From contig CALWLW010000001.1 of the NCBI GenBank assembly GCA_944381625.1, positions 186,001-250,000 of the forward strand: a DNA stretch of 64,000 nt. Direction: 5' to 3'. A program made the position numbers and the translations under genes. Positions 53,850-62,734 of the stretch are shown one piece after another (the first letter of the stretch is position 1; every line of letters starts with the position of its first letter). Under the pieces are notes generated by a model. The model saw nothing but the letters and a program-made list of their open reading frames with translations, was not told the DNA's origin and did no database searches. The stretch is from an uncultured Lachnoclostridium sp. (GTDB taxonomy: Bacteria > Bacillota > Clostridia > Lachnospirales > Lachnospiraceae).

Positions 53850-54266
53850 TTAACTGGTATAATTCTCCAGAAAATTATACAGTTCCTCTTCGTCTCTCAG
53901 GTATTTCCCCTCCCGGATCTCTTCCTGCAGTTCCGCAGGAAGCACATCCAGGATGACGTCCGTGTACTCGTAGATCTCATTTTCCGGGAGCTGGTAGACG
54001 GCCACATAATTATTGTTGTTGACCAGGAGAAACCGGTAATCTTCCGTCAAAGGCTCCTCCCCGCCATCGGCAGCCTCTTCCTGGGCGCCCTGCCCGGACG
54101 CCGTCTGGGACGGTTCGCTTTCCGATGGAAGGGATTCTACCAGCTCCGTTCCGTTCTGTTCTTCCGGGGGCGTTCCTCTGTCCTTTCCCAGGTACCAGTA
54201 TCCGAATATAAATACCGCCAGTATGACTGCCGCCGCCAAAAGTATTCCAATCGCTTTTCTGGACAT
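53850..54266 (-). CDS. BofC-like C-terminal domain membrane protein
   Basis: One N-terminal membrane helix (about residues 5-27), a Glu/Ser-rich linker (30-75), then a compact domain reading RFLLVNNNNYVAVYQLPENEIYEYTDVILDVLPAELQEEIREGKYLRDEEELYNFLENY. This follows the pattern of the BofC C-terminal domain (a forespore protein) as I recall it. 138 aa. AAGGAGG precedes the ATG. It has its own terminator. It may regulate or sense something in the intermembrane space; this is not shown. Confidence 0.55.
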   Translation of the reverse strand: MSRKAIGILLAAAVILAVFIFGYWYLGKDRGTPPEEQNGTELVESLPSESEPSQTASGQGAQEEAADGGEEPLTEDYRFLLVNNNNYVAVYQLPENEIYEYTDVILDVLPAELQEEIREGKYLRDEEELYNFLENYTS

Positions 54267-54327
54267 GACAAAACCTCCTTTTTCTCTAGTATGAACTGGA
54301 AAAAAGAGGTTTATTCGTTAAAATCTG

Positions 54328-55995
54328 TCACATCAGATGAAGTTTTCTGGAAACGGCCACCAAAAGATGTCCCTTGGGGAAACGGCGCAGCTCTTCTTCT
54401 GTCAGACCCCTGAACAAAAGCATGGCGATTCCGTAGACCAGCACGCCGGCCCCGCAGGAGATCAGCGTGGCTGCCGCGTTGTTTTTCACCGCCAGCATCA
54501 GGCCCTGATAACATCCATAGCACACCGCGCCCATGAGCGCGGACGCCGCCGCGGGAATCACGAAGGTACGGCGGATCTCCTGCCGGTACCGCATATACTT
54601 GGCGATGGACAGGGAATTCAGCACGCACATCAGGAAGGCGAAGAAAATATTGGCCCAGACCACCGCGTAAATATGCAGGTCAAAGACCTGAAGCAGCACC
54701 ACCAGAAGCACCACATGGGCGGCCAGCGCCACCGCCGCGTGAATCACCGGCAGGCGCATCTTGTTCATCCCCTGGAGGATGCCATTGGTCAGAGTGGACA
54801 TGCCGTACAGCACTACAGAGACGCTTCCCATCTGCAAAAGGCTTGCGGACAGGGCCGTATGTTCTTTCGCGCCGAAAAGGAGCGTGAGGATCGGTTCTGC
54901 CAGCACGGACATTCCCACCGCGCAGGGAATGGAGATCACCATCACAAAGCGGATGGAATTCTCCGTCTTCTTCCGCATCTGCTTACGGTCCCGGTTGACC
55001 CTGGCCCGCGTCAGCTCCGGAATCACCGAAGACGCCATGGCGGACGCCACAGCGATGGGCACGTTGGTCAAAAGCTTGTATTCGCCGCTGAAGACGCCCC
55101 ACAGCTCGTCGATCCGCATGCTGTCATATTTGCGGAATTCCAGCAGGTGCTTGAAAATCCCCTGGTCGATGATGCCGCTGAGATTGTATACGGCCGTGCT
55201 TAAAATCACCGGCAGGATCGTGGCCACGATCAGATAGAGGATCTGGCCGGTGGATTCGGTGGTCCCGTGGTGATCCTTCCGCATACGGTCCTTCATCACC
55301 CGCCGGAACACCAGGGTCAGGAAAATCAGGAACAGAAAGCCCGCCAGAGCGCCCATCCCGGTTCCCAGCGTGCTCCCGGCCGCCCCGTAGGCGTAGGCCG
55401 CAGTCTCCGTGGACAGAAGCGCGTCCAGCTTCTGCCCGTACCGGAACAGATACCAGGCGGCTCCGATGCTCACCCCCGCGTTGATGATCTGTTCGATGAT
55501 CTGGGAAATGGCGGTGGGGACCATGGTGCCCAGTCCCTGGAAATAGCCCCGCAGGCATCCCATCAGCGCCACAATCAGGATGGTGGGAGCCAGTACCTGC
55601 AGCGCCATACGGCTCTCCGGCGTGCTGACCACTACTTCACTGAAAAATCCCGCTCCAAAGAAAACCAGCAGCGCGGCGAGCCCTCCGGAGACCAGGGCAA
55701 AGACAAGCGTACAGCGGAACAGCTTATCCGCGCTTTTGGCCCGTCCCTTTGCCATCCTGGCCGACACCAGCTTGGACACGGCCAGCGGCAGGCTGAAAGA
55801 CGAGATCAGCAGCATCATGGAGTAGACTTCGTAGGCCGCCGAATAATAGCTGTTGCCCACCGGCCCCAGAATCCTGGTGACCGGAATCCGGTACACCAGC
55901 CCGATCATACGGACAAGGATGGACGCCCCTGCCAGGATGCCGCCCTGTACAATATAGTTGGATGACTGTTTTTGTTTATTTGTACTCATCGGCAT
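54328..55995 (-). CDS. SpoVB/MurJ-like polysaccharide flippase
   Basis: Multidrug/oligosaccharide/polysaccharide (MOP) superfamily exporter with about 14 membrane helices. It starts SSNYIVQGGILAGASILVRMIGLVYRIPVTRILG, characteristic of SpoVB-type proteins, and has MALQVLAPTILIVALMGCLRGYFQGLGTMVPTAISQIIEQ in the middle. 555 aa. Probably flips lipid-linked precursors for spore cortex or wall. The start overlaps the ybeY stop by 10 bp with GAGGGG upstream. It continues a row of spore-related genes. Confidence 0.88.
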   Translation of the reverse strand: MPMSTNKQKQSSNYIVQGGILAGASILVRMIGLVYRIPVTRILGPVGNSYYSAAYEVYSMMLLISSFSLPLAVSKLVSARMAKGRAKSADKLFRCTLVFALVSGGLAALLVFFGAGFFSEVVVSTPESRMALQVLAPTILIVALMGCLRGYFQGLGTMVPTAISQIIEQIINAGVSIGAAWYLFRYGQKLDALLSTETAAYAYGAAGSTLGTGMGALAGFLFLIFLTLVFRRVMKDRMRKDHHGTTESTGQILYLIVATILPVILSTAVYNLSGIIDQGIFKHLLEFRKYDSMRIDELWGVFSGEYKLLTNVPIAVASAMASSVIPELTRARVNRDRKQMRKKTENSIRFVMVISIPCAVGMSVLAEPILTLLFGAKEHTALSASLLQMGSVSVVLYGMSTLTNGILQGMNKMRLPVIHAAVALAAHVVLLVVLLQVFDLHIYAVVWANIFFAFLMCVLNSLSIAKYMRYRQEIRRTFVIPAAASALMGAVCYGCYQGLMLAVKNNAAATLISCGAGVLVYGIAMLLFRGLTEEELRRFPKGHLLVAVSRKLHLM

Positions 55996-56483
55996 ATTCC
56001 AAGCCCCTCTAGGATGGCGGCCTGCTTCGCCTCCATAACGGCGGCTTCCTGCTCCTCCATATGGTCGTAGCCCAGCAGATGCAACATGCTGTGGGCGATC
56101 AAAAACGCAAATTCCCTGCGGCAGCCGTGGCCGTACTCTTCCGCCTGCTGTCTCACATGATCCAGGGAGACCACAATATCCCCCAGGACCAGTTCTCCGC
56201 TGTCCGGATCGAAGCAGTCGGCCTCATGGGCTTCCGCCCAGGAGAAATCCGCAGGTTCCGGGTACTCTGCCTGCGGAAAAGACAGTACATCCGTGGCCCG
56301 GTCGATCCCCCGATACTCCCGGTTCATCTGATGGATCTCGCTGTCTGAGACCAGCAGAAGGTTCACCTCCGTCTCATAGGGACAATGCTCCTCCTCCAGC
56401 ACCCGGTCCGCCACCAGGCGCGCCGTCGCTTCGTAATCAACGCCCAGATCCAGAGCGTATTCCTCTTCTACGTTTAATGTCAT
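55986..56483 (-). CDS. ybeY: Endoribonuclease YbeY
   Basis: Processes 16S rRNA ends and helps ribosome quality control. The zinc site is HSMLHLLGYDH near residue 130. The preceding ATDVLSFPQ and ELVLGDIVVSLDHVRQQAEEYGH motifs are typical. 165 aa. The start overlaps the phoH gene by 47 bp, the standard phoH-ybeY order. Confidence 0.95.
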   Translation of the reverse strand: MTLNVEEEYALDLGVDYEATARLVADRVLEEEHCPYETEVNLLLVSDSEIHQMNREYRGIDRATDVLSFPQAEYPEPADFSWAEAHEADCFDPDSGELVLGDIVVSLDHVRQQAEEYGHGCRREFAFLIAHSMLHLLGYDHMEEQEAAVMEAKQAAILEGLGICR

Positions 56484-57465
56484 CGCGTTCCTTTCTCTGC
56501 GCCGTCTTTTTCTCGTATTCCTCGTACGCAGTTACGATCTTCTGTACCAGCGGATGACGGACCACGTCCCGGCTGGTCAGCCTGCAAAAAGAGATCCCCT
56601 CCACCTTCTGCAGCACCTTTTCCGCCACATCCAGACCGGAGGGCGTGTCCGCAGGCAGGTCCTTCTGGGTGGCGTCCCCGGTCACCACAACCTTGGAGCC
56701 GAACCCTATACGCGTTAAGAACATCTTCATCTGCGCCTGGGTGGTGTTCTGCGCTTCATCCAGGATGATGAACGCATTGTCCAGCGTGCGGCCTCTCATA
56801 TAGGCCAGGGGCGCCACTTCGATCAGTCCTTTTTCCATGTTCTTCTGAAAACTCTCCGCGCCCATGATCTGATACAGCGCATCATACAGCGGCCGCAGAT
56901 AAGGATCCACCTTGCTCTGCAGGTCTCCCGGGAGGAATCCCAGCTTCTCGCCCGCCTCAATGGCCGGACGGGTGAGGATAATCCGCTCCACTTCATTGGC
57001 TTTGAACGCATTGATCGCCATGGCCATGGCCAGATAGGTCTTTCCTGTTCCCGCAGGCCCGATGCCGAAAACGATCATGTCCCTGCGGATGGCGTCCACG
57101 TATTTCTTTTGTCCCAGGGTCTTGGGCTTGATGGATTTGCCGCTGATGGTATGGCAGATCAGATCCTCGTCTATGGAGAGCAGCGCGCCGCTCTCCCCCT
57201 CCTGGTCCATGGCAAGGGCCAGGGCATAGTCCACGTTCTGCTCTGTGATCTGATTGCCTCTTTTGGACAGCTCCGCCAGCTCTGACAACACCCGCCCCGC
57301 CTTTCTTACCTGCTCCTCGTTTCCCACCAGCTTCAGGTTCCCGTCGCGGGAGATCACCGTCGCGCCGGTGGTTCTTTCAATCTTTTTTAAATATGCGTCA
57401 AACTGTCCGCATACATTCTGCTCATGTTCCGATGGAATATGAAAAATCTGTTCTTCTAATGCCAC
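56437..57465 (-). CDS. PhoH family ATPase (PhoL-like)
   Basis: An N-terminal KH-like part (residues 10-75, VISRDGNLKLVGNEEQVRKAGRVL) precedes the PhoH ATPase with FGIGPAGTGKTYLAMAMAINAF, LTRPAIEAGEKLGFLPGDLQ and IILDEAQNTTQAQMKMFLTRIG. 342 aa. It starts at GTG 57465 right at the end of yqfD; with ybeY downstream this is the conserved yqfC-yqfD-phoH-ybeY order. Role in RNA metabolism inferred from family. Confidence 0.95.
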   Translation of the reverse strand: MALEEQIFHIPSEHEQNVCGQFDAYLKKIERTTGATVISRDGNLKLVGNEEQVRKAGRVLSELAELSKRGNQITEQNVDYALALAMDQEGESGALLSIDEDLICHTISGKSIKPKTLGQKKYVDAIRRDMIVFGIGPAGTGKTYLAMAMAINAFKANEVERIILTRPAIEAGEKLGFLPGDLQSKVDPYLRPLYDALYQIMGAESFQKNMEKGLIEVAPLAYMRGRTLDNAFIILDEAQNTTQAQMKMFLTRIGFGSKVVVTGDATQKDLPADTPSGLDVAEKVLQKVEGISFCRLTSRDVVRHPLVQKIVTAYEEYEKKTAQRKERDDIKRRRGIRSGSGR

Positions 57466-58707
57466 TTATGTCTGTTCCCTTTCTTCGACAGTTTCATCCT
57501 GTACAGGATCTGTCATATCTGGAGCCTGTTCCCTGGCCCCCTCCTTTTCCAGTGTCCAGGTGCCGGCCGCAGTACACAGATCTCCATTAACTTCTATTTT
57601 AACATCATTTTCAATAATTTGAAGTCCCTTATTCATCATTTTTTTAAAAAACAGGTTCAGCTCCTCTTTGGCCTTCTCTTCCGCCTCTTCCCGGGAGTAC
57701 ACGCTCGGCTCCAGGACATATTCTTTTTCCGTGTTTTTTCCGAACACAATGGGAAGATAATAATTTTCCGTGATCTTCAGCGGGTATTCCGCCGTCAGGG
57801 TGTCGGACCGGGCAAAGGCGTCCCCTGTCCTGCCCGCATGGATCCGCCTGCTGCCCAGAATCAGGTAAAAGGAGGTTCGTTCTTTTCCGGTGTAGACCTT
57901 CTTTTCATAATTCATGGAAAAAGATTCCTCATAATATTCCGTTTTCCGGATAAGGATATCCGCGTCTGCATGGACAAACTGCGTCCTGGCCACTTCCCCC
58001 GCGTCGTCCAGGACCTCAATTTTGCCGGATACCAGAAGATCCCCTTCCTGCACCTCCATCCCCTCCGAGACCAGCGGAGTGCCGCTGCGCACGATCATGG
58101 AGACAATCGTCCCGCTGTCCGCCGCCGCCAGATCCGCCGGTTCGTCCTCCGGCACTGTATCGTACGCCGCGTCCTCATTCTCCTGTACATGGACAATGAG
58201 CCGGGTGCCTTTTACCTCCACCGACGTCCAGGTGATCTCCGGAAAATATTCCCGGAGCAGTTCTTCGATCCGCTCTCCATGCACATCCCGTTTTTTCATC
58301 CCATGCACCACGCCCACGCTCTCCAGATAATCCAGCACCACCTGGTCGCTGAGGCTGTAATTGCCTTCCACATGGATATTCCAGATAAAAAGGGACATGA
58401 GGTACAAAAGGATGATCCCGGCCGCGGCTCCCACGGCGAACAGCTTCCGGTTCCGGTACCGGTACAGCATAAAAGGAAGGCCGTGTCTTTCCAGAATCAC
58501 GACCTTCGTCCTTGTCTTGCGTACTAAAGGGCGCAGCCTGCGGAAGCCGCCGACGCTGATGCACATCTCATAGCCGGTTCCCACAGATATCATGCCCCAC
58601 AGAATGATATGATGATGGCTGCAGAGGTTCAGGAAGCGTTCCGGCGCGTAGCCGTCCAGACGGATCACCACGTAGCCTTTGAGCCATTTTAAAAGTCTTG
58701 TCAACAA
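57466..58707 (-). CDS. yqfD: YqfD sporulation protein
   Basis: 413 aa. A cytoplasmic start (RLLKWLKGYVVIRLDGYAPERFLNLCSHHHI) precedes one membrane helix near residue 92-112 and extracytoplasmic domains with DAAYDTVPEDEPADLAAADSGTIVSMIVRSGTPLVSEGMEVQEGDLLVSG. This matches YqfD, a spore stage IV protein. The start is a TTG at 58707 or 58704, overlapping the yqfC stop. The tail is Glu/Asp/Gln-rich. Confidence 0.92.
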   Translation of the reverse strand: MLTRLLKWLKGYVVIRLDGYAPERFLNLCSHHHIILWGMISVGTGYEMCISVGGFRRLRPLVRKTRTKVVILERHGLPFMLYRYRNRKLFAVGAAAGIILLYLMSLFIWNIHVEGNYSLSDQVVLDYLESVGVVHGMKKRDVHGERIEELLREYFPEITWTSVEVKGTRLIVHVQENEDAAYDTVPEDEPADLAAADSGTIVSMIVRSGTPLVSEGMEVQEGDLLVSGKIEVLDDAGEVARTQFVHADADILIRKTEYYEESFSMNYEKKVYTGKERTSFYLILGSRRIHAGRTGDAFARSDTLTAEYPLKITENYYLPIVFGKNTEKEYVLEPSVYSREEAEEKAKEELNLFFKKMMNKGLQIIENDVKIEVNGDLCTAAGTWTLEKEGAREQAPDMTDPVQDETVEEREQT

Positions 58708-58961
58708 TAGCGGATTTCCCCTATCTGCCCTGATATTTTCATCTCGTCTTCCGTATAATAATCAATATGCAGACACTCTCCGCACAATGTCATCTGGCAG
58801 GTCTTGGTCTGCAGGCGGATCTTTTTGTCCGTGTACTCTATGATCCCCCGGTAATTCTCCACATACGCCTCGCTTCTGCCGGTCACCGTCAGCACGGCGG
58901 CCCCCATCACCAGGTCTTTGGGCAGCTTCAGTTTTTCCGCCATCCGTTCCCGAAAGCTCAT
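58701..58961 (-). CDS. yqfC: YqfC/YabP family sporulation protein
   Basis: 86 aa: FRERMAEKLKLPKDLVMGAAVLTVTGRSEAYVENYRGIIEYTDKKIRLQTK is the YabP fold. I start it at ATG 58961, which has GGAGG at six bases; the ATG seven codons earlier has none. Its gene overlaps yqfD by seven bases, the usual pairing. Confidence 0.93.
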   Translation of the reverse strand: MSFRERMAEKLKLPKDLVMGAAVLTVTGRSEAYVENYRGIIEYTDKKIRLQTKTCQMTLCGECLHIDYYTEDEMKISGQIGEIRYC

Positions 58962-59011
58962 GGCAGGCCTCCGCCCGAACATTTAGTATACTATATGCCC
59001 GAATCCCGGCA

Positions 59012-59566
59012 TTATACCTGCGCCGTACCGTCCTCCCGGTACAGGATCAGGCTGAACCAGGTCACGACGCCCGCCCCGTTCATAAAACTGATGCCGCATT
59101 TTTCCGCCAGCTCCGTGACCAGGATTCCATAGCTTTCCACACAGGGAAGCATCTGTTCCGGGCGCCTGCAGGGGGCGTCCGGGTAAGTGCAGGTTTTACA
59201 CAGGGCACAGGATTCTGTGGACAGGGTTAGGACTTTCCCGCACTGCTCCATAAAAAGCCGACGCACCTGCTCCGTGATCTTTTCGTGTTCCATGCGGGTG
59301 TCCAGCATCTCTTCCATGTTCTCCATATCGTTTACTTCCGCCAGGGTCGTGAACAAAAATCCGCTGTCGAACCGGGCGCACCGTTCCCGGCACTCCCGCA
59401 CTGTCCCCACCGCGGGCGGACAGGACCAGGATCTGCCATACTGCGGGCACTCTGTCTCGCAGATATACCGCACCTTATCCCGAAAGGGGATTTTGTCCGC
59501 CTCAATGAACGCGTACTCGAAAATCGGGTACTGCGCGATCTGTTCTTCCAGCTTTTTCCGGTCCAT
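59012..59566 (-). CDS. DUF2284 metal-binding protein
   Basis: 184 aa with two Cys clusters: CETECPQYGRSWSCPPAVG near residue 35 and CALCKTCTYPDAPCRRPEQML near 118, typical of DUF2284, which probably binds zinc or an iron-sulfur cluster. Start at ATG 59566 with GGAGG at seven bases. Role unknown. It follows the racemase gene of the van operon by 44 bp and may be cotranscribed, but no van link is known to me. Confidence 0.88.
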   Translation of the reverse strand: MDRKKLEEQIAQYPIFEYAFIEADKIPFRDKVRYICETECPQYGRSWSCPPAVGTVRECRERCARFDSGFLFTTLAEVNDMENMEEMLDTRMEHEKITEQVRRLFMEQCGKVLTLSTESCALCKTCTYPDAPCRRPEQMLPCVESYGILVTELAEKCGISFMNGAGVVTWFSLILYREDGTAQV

Positions 59567-59610
59567 CCTGATACCTCCGCCCATCTTCTGTCCTGTTCCG
59601 GACCTCAGAA

Positions 59611-60825
59611 TCAGGCGTTCCTCTGGCAGCAGGGAGCGCAGGCTTCTTTCCGGCCCGGTATTTTTATATTATATATGGGTTCGCTTCTTTCCGCAACCAC
59701 CCGCGTTCCCAGCCGTTTTCCCAGGCGGCTCAAAAGCTCGTTGGTGATGGTGCCGGCCGCCTGAGCCATCTCTTCGGCCCGGATACGCTGTCCCAGGCTC
59801 TCTCCGATAAAGACGGCTTCGTCCCCGGCGCACACCCCCGGGATCTTTGATACGTCCAGGAAAAGCTGGTCCATACAGATCCTTCCCACAACAGGCGCAC
59901 GAACGCCCCTCACCAGCGCATGCCCTTTCCCGGACAGCGCCCGTGGGATACCGTCCGCATAACCCGCCGACGCCACCGCAATCCGCTTTTTACCGTTGGA
60001 ATGAAAGGCAAGGCCGTATCCCACGCCTTCCCCGGCTTCCACTTCCCGGACGCAGGCGATCCTCGCCTTCAGGCTCAGCACCGGATAAAGCGCCGCGGGT
60101 CGTTCCTGCCTCCGGGCGTCGGCTTCTGAGCTGTGCACTCCATATAGCAGGATGCCGGGCCGCACAGCGTCAAACGCCAGTTCCGGATAGCGGAGGATCC
60201 CATAGCTTCCCAGGAGATGTGTCTGGAACCGGGATTTCGCTTTTCCATACAGGCAGTCCAGCACCTGCCGGTATCTCCTGCCCTGTTCCAGGGTAAAACG
60301 CCGCGCGTCCTCCGTATCCTCGTCGGAGACGCAGAGATGGGAAAAGACTCCGGTCACCGCCAGATTGGGCTGTCTCCAAAGCGCCAGGATACGTTCCGGC
60401 TCCGTCCAGGAAAAGCCCAGCCGGTGCATGCCCGTATCCACCGCGGCCTGGACCCGGAAGCGCCCCGGCCCACCCGCCAGCATTTCCGCATACGCGCCAT
60501 CCACCACGGTCTGGGTCAGCCCGTAGGCCGCCAGTTCCGGCAGACATTCCTTCGGCGTATATCCCAGGACCAGGATCTGTCCCCGGATTCCTGCCGTCCG
60601 AAGCTGTATCCCCTCATCGACGGAGGCTACGCAGAAATCCCGGATGCCCATGCGGGCCAGTTCCCGGGCCACCGGCACGGCGCCATGGCCGTAGGCGTCC
60701 GCTTTCACCGCTGGCATCAGGCGGCAGTCCGGCGGCACCATCTGTTTTAATTCCCGCACATTGTTTCGCAGATGGCCAAGATTCAGTTCCTTCCAGGCCC
60801 GGCCTTTCTTTTCGTATGTTTCCAT
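59611..60825 (-). CDS. VanT racemase domain as separate protein (serine racemase)
   Basis: PLP enzyme of the alanine-racemase fold, 404 aa. The PLP Lys is in PAVKADAYGHG near residue 38 and the second catalytic Tyr in GEGVGYGLAFHS. At the position of Alr Tyr354 (GTINYE in Geobacillus) this protein has GTITNE, an Asn. As I recall, the VanT serine racemases have Asn at this site, so D-Ser synthesis is the best call. It lies six bases after the membrane-domain gene. In vanL operons the two VanT halves are also separate genes. Alanine racemase remains possible. Confidence 0.85.
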   Translation of the reverse strand: METYEKKGRAWKELNLGHLRNNVRELKQMVPPDCRLMPAVKADAYGHGAVPVARELARMGIRDFCVASVDEGIQLRTAGIRGQILVLGYTPKECLPELAAYGLTQTVVDGAYAEMLAGGPGRFRVQAAVDTGMHRLGFSWTEPERILALWRQPNLAVTGVFSHLCVSDEDTEDARRFTLEQGRRYRQVLDCLYGKAKSRFQTHLLGSYGILRYPELAFDAVRPGILLYGVHSSEADARRQERPAALYPVLSLKARIACVREVEAGEGVGYGLAFHSNGKKRIAVASAGYADGIPRALSGKGHALVRGVRAPVVGRICMDQLFLDVSKIPGVCAGDEAVFIGESLGQRIRAEEMAQAAGTITNELLSRLGKRLGTRVVAERSEPIYNIKIPGRKEACAPCCQRNA

Positions 60826-60831
60826 CGGAAT

Positions 60832-61974
60832 CTACCCTCTTTCTTTTTTCGTGCGTTCCATTCTCCGGCGCCGGCCCCTCTTTGCGGAAGCTGCCCGGCG
60901 GCCGGGCGGATATGCCTCTGCAACCCGGCGTCCGCGGGAGTAAAGCGCCGCCGCGGCCAGGCTGCCGGCGCAGACTGCCAGATAGTGAACCATCGGGTTT
61001 TCCACCAGGAGCGCGGCGGTTCTAGTATATTTTGCCGCCCCTCTCACCAGAATGATCACCAGCGGATGGATGACATAGACGCACAGCGTGCCGTCCCTGA
61101 GCCAACGGGGAGCAGACCCTTCCGCCGACAGAAGTCCCTGGTACCATACATACATGGCCGCCGGCAGGGACAGGTACATACTGTCATGCCGCGCCAGACC
61201 CAGACGGAAGACCAGGAACGCCTCCGCCATGAGGATTCCCGCCGTCAGCGCCATGGGAACGCCTGCCGTAAGCGTCATGGAAACGTCTGCTGCCGTAAGC
61301 GTTTTTCTGCCAGCGTTCTTGGATACCCGGCCCGTCCGCCGCCCGTCCTTCTCAGGCTTTTTCATATAAGCGCCCAGAAGCAGGAAAAGAGGGGCGAAGA
61401 AAAAGCCGTTCCTGGTGTATCCCATAATCTGAAAAAGCGCTTCATAGCCCGCCTTCAGGAGCGGAATCTGTGCCGTCAGACCATAATAGCTGTCGCCCAG
61501 CAGTCCGGCAAGATACAGCCCTCCCGCCAAAGCCAGGGCCTTTTCCTTACCCAAGCGGCCCAGCCCCCGCGCTATTCTCCCACCCAGCAGAAGCGCCGGA
61601 AAATACCAGAGATGGTAGAACGTGCCGTCAAGCAGTACCATCTGCATCAACTCTCTGGGGGTCTTGGGCAGATTGCCCGCGTACCAGGCCACAGGCAGGT
61701 AAAGGACCGACGACGCCCCGTACAGAATGAGCATCTTGATTTCAAAGCGGCCATAGCGTTCCCGGCTTCCTTTTTTGCCCGGCAGGCACGGCCCGATCAA
61801 AAAATATCCGGTGGTCATGAAGAAGAAAGGAACGGCCATCCGTCCCAGGCCATAGGTGACCGCCGCATCCAGCCCCGGCGAGATCCCGGACAGCGGCGCC
61901 GTATGGATGGCAATCACCAGAAGGGCGGCGGGCAGGCGGAACCAGTCCACGCCCGCGTATTCCCCGCTACGCAT
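60832..61974 (-). CDS. VanT membrane domain as separate protein (acyltransferase-3-like)
   Basis: Membrane protein of the acyltransferase-3 type, 380 aa with about ten helices. It starts GVDWFRLPAALLVIAIHTAPLSGISPGLDAAVTYGLGRMAVPFFFMTTGYFL, which is the N-terminal domain of VanT proteins (thought to import L-Ser). Its last 25 residues are Arg-rich and cytoplasmic. GGGAGG lies five bases before the ATG. It overlaps vanXY by eight bases and precedes the racemase by six, so it replaces the first half of a fused VanT. Transport of serine is inferred from the family. Confidence 0.87.
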   Translation of the reverse strand: MRSGEYAGVDWFRLPAALLVIAIHTAPLSGISPGLDAAVTYGLGRMAVPFFFMTTGYFLIGPCLPGKKGSRERYGRFEIKMLILYGASSVLYLPVAWYAGNLPKTPRELMQMVLLDGTFYHLWYFPALLLGGRIARGLGRLGKEKALALAGGLYLAGLLGDSYYGLTAQIPLLKAGYEALFQIMGYTRNGFFFAPLFLLLGAYMKKPEKDGRRTGRVSKNAGRKTLTAADVSMTLTAGVPMALTAGILMAEAFLVFRLGLARHDSMYLSLPAAMYVWYQGLLSAEGSAPRWLRDGTLCVYVIHPLVIILVRGAAKYTRTAALLVENPMVHYLAVCAGSLAAAALYSRGRRVAEAYPPGRRAASAKRGRRRRMERTKKERG

Positions 61975-62734
61975 ACCAGCCTCCCCAGCAGGTTAATACA
62001 AGCCCGCCTTCGTTGGTTCCCGACAGCAGGGCCGGGAACGTATCCGGCCAGGTAAGTTCCCTGCCCTCCCACTCGTCCAGAGGCAGATAGCATATATGGA
62101 TCCTGACGCCGTCCTCTTCATAACAATAGGGCCGGTCCGGGGATGTCTCCGTTTTCAGAAACTGTAAATATTCTTCCAGTACCATGCCGTCCCGGGTCAT
62201 GATCATGGAATGGGGATACCCAACATACCGGAAATGCCAGGGCTCCGCGCCGATCCCGGTCACACGCTCTTTTCCTGCAGGATACCGTTCCACAAATCCC
62301 CGGAACGGAGCCGCCCTGCGGAAGCGCTGGCAGATGCCCGTCCGCGGGAACGCCGGGCAGATAAAGTCGATGGACTCCCGCTGCTCCGCCAGATCGATGG
62401 CCAGGCCGCTCTCGTGCTCGCTGTGCCCCGGCTTCGCCACATAAGTTCTGGTGAAGGTTTCCCCTTCTTTCTGCAGGGTGTCTTCCCAGATATCCACCTG
62501 TTCCTGATGAGGGCGGTAGCCGCTGACCACCGCGATCCTGCCGCCCGCGCCCACTTCCGAAAGCGTCTGCTTCAGCATCCGGGCCGCTGTGCGTTCCAAA
62601 AGAATATCCGGACAGTTCTCCACTGCTGGGACAAGGCTCCTGCGCTCCGGCTGCCGATCCAGAGCATGCTCCGGCGAGATCAAAAGCAGCGTTCCCTGAA
62701 AACCGTCTTCATGGGTAATCTTCTTCCTGCTCAT
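61967..62734 (-). CDS. vanXY: VanXY-type D,D-dipeptidase/D,D-carboxypeptidase
   Basis: M15 metallopeptidase that destroys D-Ala-D-Ala and trims precursors ending in D-Ala. The zinc ligands are in GHSEHESGLAIDLAEQ and IGAEPWHFRYVGYPH, with the Arg of VVSGYRPHQEQ. 255 aa is the VanXY_G length. The N-terminus (SRKKITHEDGFQGTLLLI) has no signal peptide, so it is cytoplasmic, as expected for VanXY. The start overlaps the vanG stop by four bases. Confidence 0.92.
   Translation of the reverse strand: MSRKKITHEDGFQGTLLLISPEHALDRQPERRSLVPAVENCPDILLERTAARMLKQTLSEVGAGGRIAVVSGYRPHQEQVDIWEDTLQKEGETFTRTYVAKPGHSEHESGLAIDLAEQRESIDFICPAFPRTGICQRFRRAAPFRGFVERYPAGKERVTGIGAEPWHFRYVGYPHSMIMTRDGMVLEEYLQFLKTETSPDRPYCYEEDGVRIHICYLPLDEWEGRELTWPDTFPALLSGTNEGGLVLTCWGGWYA

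Noticed and set aside
59611-61974. Frameshifted vanT pseudogene
   Set aside because: Both halves are complete, each begins with an ATG, and a split VanT is known in vanL-type operons. Two real genes are the better reading.
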